A DNA stretch of 64,000 nt from KBS-96 sp963722585 (GTDB lineage: Bacteria; Acidobacteriota; Terriglobia; Bryobacterales; Bryobacteraceae): positions 32,951 through 96,950 of the forward strand of contig CAVRNU010000024.1 of NCBI GenBank assembly GCA_963722585.1, read 5' to 3'. This document shows, in pieces, positions 58,857 through 64,000 of this stretch. The position numbers were made by a program, and so were the translations under genes. The notes beneath the pieces were generated by a model, which saw only the letters and a program-made list of their open reading frames with translations, made no database searches and was not told the DNA's origin. Positions within the stretch are counted from its first letter, which is position 1. Each line of letters starts with the position of its first letter.

Positions 58857-60455
58857 TTATATTGGGGCGCGGCGTTCGGACTGAAACAAGTATTTGTTGA
58901 TTTGGAGGCTTCTAATCCTTGACTCCAGAGTGGAACGCGGCATCCTGAGCTTCACCGCCGCCCCCGAGGGTCCGGAAACACGGCCGCCGGTCTCGTCGAG
59001 AGCAGCTTCGATCATTTCTTTCTCCGTGTTCGTCAACGCTTCGCTCAGAGTGGTCGATCTTTGAAGCGTCTCGAGAGTTTCGCCATGTATGCAGCTTTCG
59101 TCAATCGAAAGCGTCTCTCTGTCGCAGAGAATAACCGCTCTCTCAATCACGTTCTGCAACTCGCGAATATTGCCGGGCCAATCGTAAACCTGCAACAGCT
59201 CCAGCGTCTTCCTATCGATGTTCTTGATTTTCTTCCCGGTCGAACGCGCGTACCTCTCAATGAAATATTTGGCTAATAACGAAATGTCGTCTTTCCGTTC
59301 GCGAAGTGAGGGGACGCGCACCGGAAATACGTTTAGCCTGTAGAACAGGTCCAGCCGAAATGTACCCGCCTCAACAGCCGCCTTGAGGTCTCGATTCGTG
59401 GCAGCGACAACGCGCACGTCGACTGGTACCGTACGGCCGCCGCCGACGCGCTCAAACTCACGTTCTTGCAAGACGCGGAGCAACGCAACTTGCATATCGG
59501 CGGGGATGTCGCCAATTTCATCGAGAAAAATCGTCCCGCTATTAGCCAACTCGAAACGGCCAAGACGTCGCTCTGTAGCTCCTGTGAACGCTCCTTTCTC
59601 ATGACCGAAGAGCTCCGAAGCGATCAACGATTGCGGAATCGCTGCGCAATTGACACGAATGAATGGCCGGTCAGCACGACGTGAACGCTTGTGTATCGCA
59701 CGGGCTATAAGCTCCTTGCCGGTCCCGCTCTCGCCAGTAACGAGGACTGTCGAGTCTGTAGGTGCAACTCTGGCAACCTGGCCGAGAGTTTGCACAAGGG
59801 ACTCCGATGAGCCAATAAGCTCCTCAAATTTCGCCCCGGCAAGAATCTCGTCTTCCACGTACACTCTTTCGCACTCAAGTTGCTCTTTGACTGCCGCAAT
59901 TTGATCATGAGTGCGCGCATTCGCGATCGCAATGGCGATTTGCGCGGCGACTTGTTCAAGGAAGGTAACTTCCGCTTGATGAAACGCGCCCTCGGTCGAA
60001 AAAGCGAGCGTCAACACACCCAACGCTCTCCCCCGGTTGACTAGCGGGAAATGGCACTGTGTCTTGAAGACCTTCAGACCAGCGACAGCGTGCGACGCCG
60101 ATTCCACCCCCGCGAACGAGACCGTTCGGGCCTGCTCAACAATTTTCGATAACCGCTGTGTTTCTTCCTTGGAAATTATAGGCGGTTGTTGTACTCGGCG
60201 GCCATGATGGGGATACTGAACCACAAATTCGCGAAACGCGCGCGAGTCTTCCGGATCCAGAAGAGCAATACACGCACAATCGCAGCGAAACGCACGACCG
60301 ACGGAGTCTACGAAGCCTTCAACGAGGCCGCTAAGGTCGACGTCCCTGGCCGCTTGTGCAGTCAGAGCGGTTAACAGTTGGAAGTGATTACGAGAAGCCG
60401 CCGGCGAGAAAAACTCAGCCGTTTCGTCGAAAGCGATTTGTGGTGCGGTGCTCAT
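58857..60455 (-). CDS. GAF-domain sigma-54-dependent transcriptional activator
   Basis: The ATG at 60455 has AGGAG 7 bases upstream; this gives 532 residues. An N-terminal GAF domain (about residues 20-180) is followed by an AAA+ domain with Walker A VTGESGTGKELIARAIH, the sigma-54 contact loop GAFTGA in ELFGHEKGAFTGATER, Walker B GTIFLDEIGDI and a Fis-type helix-turn-helix at the end (LKLRMPRSTLESRIRSL). It resembles FhlA. It activates sigma-54 promoters in answer to a small-molecule signal sensed by GAF. Target genes are not visible here. Confidence 0.92.
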   Translation of the reverse strand: MSTAPQIAFDETAEFFSPAASRNHFQLLTALTAQAARDVDLSGLVEGFVDSVGRAFRCDCACIALLDPEDSRAFREFVVQYPHHGRRVQQPPIISKEETQRLSKIVEQARTVSFAGVESASHAVAGLKVFKTQCHFPLVNRGRALGVLTLAFSTEGAFHQAEVTFLEQVAAQIAIAIANARTHDQIAAVKEQLECERVYVEDEILAGAKFEELIGSSESLVQTLGQVARVAPTDSTVLVTGESGTGKELIARAIHKRSRRADRPFIRVNCAAIPQSLIASELFGHEKGAFTGATERRLGRFELANSGTIFLDEIGDIPADMQVALLRVLQEREFERVGGGRTVPVDVRVVAATNRDLKAAVEAGTFRLDLFYRLNVFPVRVPSLRERKDDISLLAKYFIERYARSTGKKIKNIDRKTLELLQVYDWPGNIRELQNVIERAVILCDRETLSIDESCIHGETLETLQRSTTLSEALTNTEKEMIEAALDETGGRVSGPSGAAVKLRMPRSTLESRIRSLQINKYLFQSERRAPI

Positions 60456-60738
60456 TTTCTTTTCTCCTGCAAATCGACACCCGCGCACGCCGTTGTTTCC
60501 CATTTCGCAAGCAAGCGCATTGATTCTCTTGTCATCGCGAAATACGATCCTGGCGCATCTCATTCTGCCTCACTACCGCAGGTTCCGGTCAGCCCTGCAA
60601 CGTTCGTACCGAGGCAATGAAGGTATCTTTGTTCTGCTGTCCCTCATTCCGCTTCTGATTGTGCCGCTAATCCGTTGCGGCGTCGCCCCTAAATTTAGCT
60701 CGATGAATCCCCTCGATCACGGGGGACGGTACCGCCAT

Positions 60739-61158
60739 TTAGGGTAATCGTTTCCTACCCCCACTTGCGATATCGAAGCGCTTCCTCCCGAAGAGGCGTG
60801 CATCGACGGACCATGCGCCAGGGCCGAGCATCGCTACACCAGCGGTTACCACCGCTAACAAGATGTGAATCCACTGGCCTTCCCGCTGTGAAGAATACAC
60901 TGACAGCGCGATCCATAACTCATCTATCGCAACTAACGCTCCCACTACCGGCGTCCACAAACCCGCAAGCAACAAAATGCCTCCAGTGGCCGCAACCAAA
61001 TCCGGGGCGATGCTGATTGGTTCTCGAACGGTCGCCAAGAAACCACCGATACCGAGACAGATTAGAGCGATACCCCCGCCAAGCCGCAGCAACAAGAGGC
61101 CGAACCCAGGCCAGCCATCAGGAAACGTTGAAAATAGACGTTGCAGAGAATATCCCAT
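60739..61158 (-). CDS. DoxX-family membrane protein
   Basis: From ATG 61158 (upstream ATG 61215 is possible) a 139-residue protein is encoded. Four hydrophobic helices are seen, including LLLLRLGGGIALICLGIGGF and LVAATGGILLLAGLWTPVVG, in the order typical of DoxX/DoxD-like proteins. They are small quinone-linked or redox-associated membrane proteins of mostly unknown role. It lies between the activator and the response-regulator genes, all on the minus strand, but with separate intergenic gaps. Confidence 0.8.
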   Translation of the reverse strand: MGYSLQRLFSTFPDGWPGFGLLLLRLGGGIALICLGIGGFLATVREPISIAPDLVAATGGILLLAGLWTPVVGALVAIDELWIALSVYSSQREGQWIHILLAVVTAGVAMLGPGAWSVDARLFGRKRFDIASGGRKRLP

Positions 61159-61240
61159 CTCAATTGTGTGCAGGCCGCGCAAGATTTGACATCCCCAGGA
61201 AAGCGTTCTTCGCACACCTCTTTCGAGGGGTATAGCGCGA

Positions 61241-61855
61241 CTATAAATCGATAATTCCGCGCCTCAGCCCGATGGTGACGGCATGGGTCCGGTCGTTTAC
61301 ACCAAGCTTGGCAAGAATGTTTTTGACGTGACCCTTGACCGTTTCCTCGGTGAGTGACAATTTTCCAGCGATCTCTTTATTCGCATTTCCCTCAGCGATC
61401 AATCGCAGGACGTCTATCTCGCGTGGGGTCAAGGCATCATCAGCCGCATGCTCAGCGATTTCGGTGGCAATCTCAGCCGACAGGCGTTTTTTTCCGGCAT
61501 GCACAGCGCGAATCGTCTCCAGCAGTTCTTGTCGCAACATGCTCTTCAGTAAGTAGCCCCGGACCCCGGCTTTCAGAGCGCGAGAGACTTGGAAATCCCC
61601 AGCATGAGTTGTCAGGACAATAATTCGTGCGTCGGGGAACTCGCCGCGAATCGCGCTGATCGCATCGATACCCCTCACTTCCGGCATCTGCAAATCCATG
61701 AGCGTGATATCCGGACGATGGTTTCGAAACTGTTCAAGCGCCTCGCGTCCGTTCGAAGCTTCCCCAATCAACTGCATGTCAGATTGAGTGTCGATCAGCA
61801 CAGCAATGCCTTCGCGAAGCAGCGGATGGTCGTCTACGGTTAGAACTCGAATCAC
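61241..61855 (-). CDS. NarL/FixJ-family response regulator
   Basis: A 204-residue protein: receiver domain with acidic pair VDDHP (Asp 8-9), phospho-acceptor Asp in DITLMDLQMPEV near residue 54 and Lys in GYLLKSM near 104; C-terminal LuxR-type helix-turn-helix LTPREIDVLRLIAEGNANKE with ETVKGHVKNILAKLGV. It is phosphorylated by the histidine kinase encoded directly upstream (3 bases between the two genes) and binds target promoters as a dimer. Confidence 0.95.
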   Translation of the reverse strand: MIRVLTVDDHPLLREGIAVLIDTQSDMQLIGEASNGREALEQFRNHRPDITLMDLQMPEVRGIDAISAIRGEFPDARIIVLTTHAGDFQVSRALKAGVRGYLLKSMLRQELLETIRAVHAGKKRLSAEIATEIAEHAADDALTPREIDVLRLIAEGNANKEIAGKLSLTEETVKGHVKNILAKLGVNDRTHAVTIGLRRGIIDL

Positions 61856-61858
61856 GTC

Positions 61859-64000
61859 TCATCCAACTTTCTCTCGAAACGGCCAGAAACGGGAGCGGTT
61901 CGCCGATTTGCCGTAGGCAATGGAACCAGAAATAGTCAACTCGATCTCGGTCCCGGCTCCAGATGCTCCACTCCAGATGCCGAACTTCGCACCCATTTGC
62001 TCGGCGCGCTCGCGCATTCCGTTAAGTCCGTAGTGCCCAGGGCGACCCTGCTTCAGGACTTCCGGTGGAATGCCTTCTCCGTCGTCACGAATCCTCAACC
62101 GGAAAAGCCGTTCTGCATAGGTAATTTCCACCTCGATTCGACGAGCGTGCGCGTGATTGAAGACATTTCGTAGGGCCTCGCGAGTGATGCGGTAAAGTTC
62201 GTCTCGAATGATAGGATGAAACTCGCGCGGACGGCCTTCCACTGCCAAACGGAACGCTACGGCGTCGTCCGTGCCCAGTTCGGCACCCAGTGCTTGCACC
62301 GCCTGAGCGAAGTCATTCGTAGGCATGGTGGAGGATCGCAGGTCGTAGACGGCGTTGCGGCCCTCAGCGATCGCCTGATCCGCGCGTTTGAGTGTTTCTT
62401 GGAGTTGTTTCTTTGCCTTTCCATCTTGCATCAATTCGTGCACAGCCTGAAAACGGAGCATCAGGCCCTGAAAACTCTGAAGAAGCGTGTCGTGCAGCTC
62501 ACGAGCAATACGCGTGCGCTCGGCAACGCGCTCCTCTGTTCTCATGTTGAACTGTGCTGATAATTGGTTTAACCGTAATCGATAGAACAGCCCCAAAATT
62601 CCGCAAAGAGCAGCGACAACGCATGTGAGAAACCAGTATGTCTGCCAGAATGCAGGCAAGATCTTGATCGTCAAGGTCACGTCAGGCGACCAGGGGCCTC
62701 GGCTGGTGGCCGCCTCAAGCCGAAAGGTGTAATTTCCGGCCGGCAGCGTTGTATACGTCGCCAGTCGCTCGTCACTTCCTACCTCGCGCCAACCTTTGTC
62801 TATACCGTCGAGTTTATATCTGTAGCGATTGGTCTCGGGGTTGAGATAACTGAGCGCCGAAAATTCGATGGACAAGATGTTCTCCGAATGCGAAAGCTGA
62901 ATAGCGCTCGTCCGGTTGATAGCCATCTTCAACGGTGAATGACGACCGCCAGGAATAACCGAAGAACCGAACAGGCGAAAGTCGGTCAGGACAGGTTGAG
63001 GCACGTACGGGCTCTCGGCTGTCACTTTGTCCGGGAAGAACGCAGTGGCGCCACTGAATCCAGCAAAGAACATTTCGCCCCGCGAATTCTGATAACAGGC
63101 ACCCGGGCCGGTGAGATCTGGACCGGGAAGGCCATCCGCAGTCGTGTAGTTGGAGAAATGCTCGGTCTTCGGATTGAAGCTGGAAATTCCCTTGTTGCTA
63201 CTCATCCAGAGCGAGCCGCGACTGTCTTGGAGGATGCAGCTTACAACGTTGCCGGACATTCCACGCCGCTGATCGTAAGTCTTGAAGGTGCGGGTCGTCG
63301 GATCGAACCTGTCAAGGCCGTTCTGGGTTCCAGCCCAAAGGGTCCCCGATCGATCGAAAAACACCGCGTTGACGTAATCGTTGCTGATGCTGGTGGGATC
63401 TTCGGGATTATGAGTGTACACACTAAATGTCTTGGTCAGCGGGTCAAAACGATGAAGGCCAAGGTTACCGCCTAACCACAGGCCACCGTCAGGCGCTTGC
63501 CCAATGGCATAGTAGTTAAGGCCGCGGCTTTCGGGAGCAGGTGTATATTTCGTAAAACGGTTGGTCGATGAGTCCAATTGACACAGACCATCAAACGTGG
63601 CGGCCCACAGCGTTCCTTCACGGTCGATGAGGAGATGGACGATCACGCCGCTGCACAACGTTGTGGGATCGTTGGAATTATGACGATAGCCCCTCCGTTC
63701 TCCCGTTTTCACGTTGTATCGGAGCAGGCCCGGATATGCGTTGCCGAACCAAAGCACATTTGGTCCGTCCGGAATGATTGAATAGACGTCCGAATTATCG
63801 ACACCTTTGAACGGCAAAACTTCCCCGCTCTTGCGATCGACGCGGTACAAGCGCCGGTTGGCGCCAAGCCAGAGTACGCCCCGCCCGCCTTCGTAGATGG
63901 CGGTGACCAGGCCGGGAAGCTCATGCTGGCTCGACCGCATCAAACGGGTAAGGTTTTCAAACGGTAGAGGTCTGATTGGAAAATAGTTCGGCTCCTCTGG
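61859..64000 (-). CDS. Two-component sensor kinase with beta-propeller and Y_Y_Y domains (5' end outside window)
   Basis: The frame is open to the right edge, so the N-terminus is missing. Repeats such as GGLWLGGNLGLHRFDPLTK and GTLWAGTQNGLDRFDPTT are Reg_prop beta-propeller blades. A Y_Y_Y domain (NRYRYKLDGIDKGWREVG), one membrane helix (about FLTCVVAALCGILGLFY) and a HisKA_3 kinase follow, with the phospho-acceptor in RIARELHDTLLQSFQGL and ATP-binding blocks NVFNHAHARRIEVEI and GEGIPPEVL. It senses an extracytoplasmic ligand, perhaps a polysaccharide breakdown product, and phosphorylates the regulator encoded downstream. Such hybrid sensors are abundant in Acidobacteriota and Bacteroidota. 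Confidence 0.93.
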   Translation of the reverse strand, partial: PEEPNYFPIRPLPFENLTRLMRSSQHELPGLVTAIYEGGRGVLWLGANRRLYRVDRKSGEVLPFKGVDNSDVYSIIPDGPNVLWFGNAYPGLLRYNVKTGERRGYRHNSNDPTTLCSGVIVHLLIDREGTLWAATFDGLCQLDSSTNRFTKYTPAPESRGLNYYAIGQAPDGGLWLGGNLGLHRFDPLTKTFSVYTHNPEDPTSISNDYVNAVFFDRSGTLWAGTQNGLDRFDPTTRTFKTYDQRRGMSGNVVSCILQDSRGSLWMSSNKGISSFNPKTEHFSNYTTADGLPGPDLTGPGACYQNSRGEMFFAGFSGATAFFPDKVTAESPYVPQPVLTDFRLFGSSVIPGGRHSPLKMAINRTSAIQLSHSENILSIEFSALSYLNPETNRYRYKLDGIDKGWREVGSDERLATYTTLPAGNYTFRLEAATSRGPWSPDVTLTIKILPAFWQTYWFLTCVVAALCGILGLFYRLRLNQLSAQFNMRTEERVAERTRIARELHDTLLQSFQGLMLRFQAVHELMQDGKAKKQLQETLKRADQAIAEGRNAVYDLRSSTMPTNDFAQAVQALGAELGTDDAVAFRLAVEGRPREFHPIIRDELYRITREALRNVFNHAHARRIEVEITYAERLFRLRIRDDGEGIPPEVLKQGRPGHYGLNGMRERAEQMGAKFGIWSGASGAGTEIELTISGSIAYGKSANRSRFWPFREKVG

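Noticed and set aside
60664..60760. GC-rich CCCC...GGGG hairpin near the DoxX gene as a terminator
   Set aside because: The stem is only 4 bp long and no T-run follows in either direction, so a terminator call is not supported.

Overview
The window looks like a stretch of an Acidobacteriota chromosome (Bryobacter/Solibacter-like; inferred, not proven) carrying a large integrated conjugative element. Reasons: roughly 55-60% GC by eye, a two-component kinase with a beta-propeller/Y_Y_Y sensor, a GAF sigma-54 activator and many decayed integrase pieces. This pattern is common in Acidobacteriota. No 16S rRNA or other marker is present.

Layout. 1-3.4 kb: partial ISKra4-type transposase, an XRE/ImmA pair, a secreted protein of unknown role, a decayed gene and a dead integrase tail. 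3.4-15.5 kb (minus strand): one tight operon trbB-C-D-E-J-K-L-F-G-I (Ti-plasmid gene order, trbH not seen), then a small unknown gene, an excisionase-like gene and a tyrosine integrase. 15.5-23.1 kb: a cargo island with a sigma factor, a membrane anti-sigma-like protein, two basic micropeptides sharing the tail AGIGPG, a membrane protein, and on the other strand a TPR-CHAT protease, an S41 tail protease and a HEPN protein. 23.3-24.2 kb: RepB-type primase. 24.7-27.5 kb: a borosin-type peptide N-methyltransferase coupled to a candidate substrate with ten EAA repeats and a small barrel-like protein. 28.0-32.0 kb: RP4-like traM-traL-traK, an oriT-like region, traJ and a relaxase. 32.0-33.1 kb: a frameshifted secreted protein and a GNAT. 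33.2-39.3 kb: an RNA-hairpin-led transfer operon (small acidic protein, ArdC, TraG/VirD4, SSB, TraF, TraB). 39.3-54.8 kb: six tightly coupled minus-strand genes forming a DISARM-related restriction/defence array. 54.9-58.8 kb: a scar zone with tRNA-Gly(TCC), three tandem 11-bp repeats, integrase remnants, a truncated MOBF relaxase, an amidohydrolase pseudogene and an IS6-type remnant. 58.9-64 kb: chromosomal regulators (sigma-54 activator, DoxX, NarL-type regulator, hybrid-sensor kinase running off the edge).

How it works together. Trb proteins build the mating channel and pilus. TraF matures the pilin. TraJ/TraI with TraK act at oriT, and TraG links the relaxosome to the channel. Primase, SSB and ArdC would help the incoming DNA become double-stranded and evade host restriction. 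The cargo has three separate candidate systems: the sigma/CHAT/S41/HEPN island, the borosin cluster, and the DISARM-like array with extra components (a CBS-HEPN protein, a catalytically degraded SNF2 helicase and an HKD-less PLD-like protein). The last set is the strongest candidate for an incompletely described defence system. Two genes (the SNF2 helicase and the secreted protein at 32 kb) are each broken by one extra T inside the same CTTTTG context, which may be assembly error, decay or +1 recoding.
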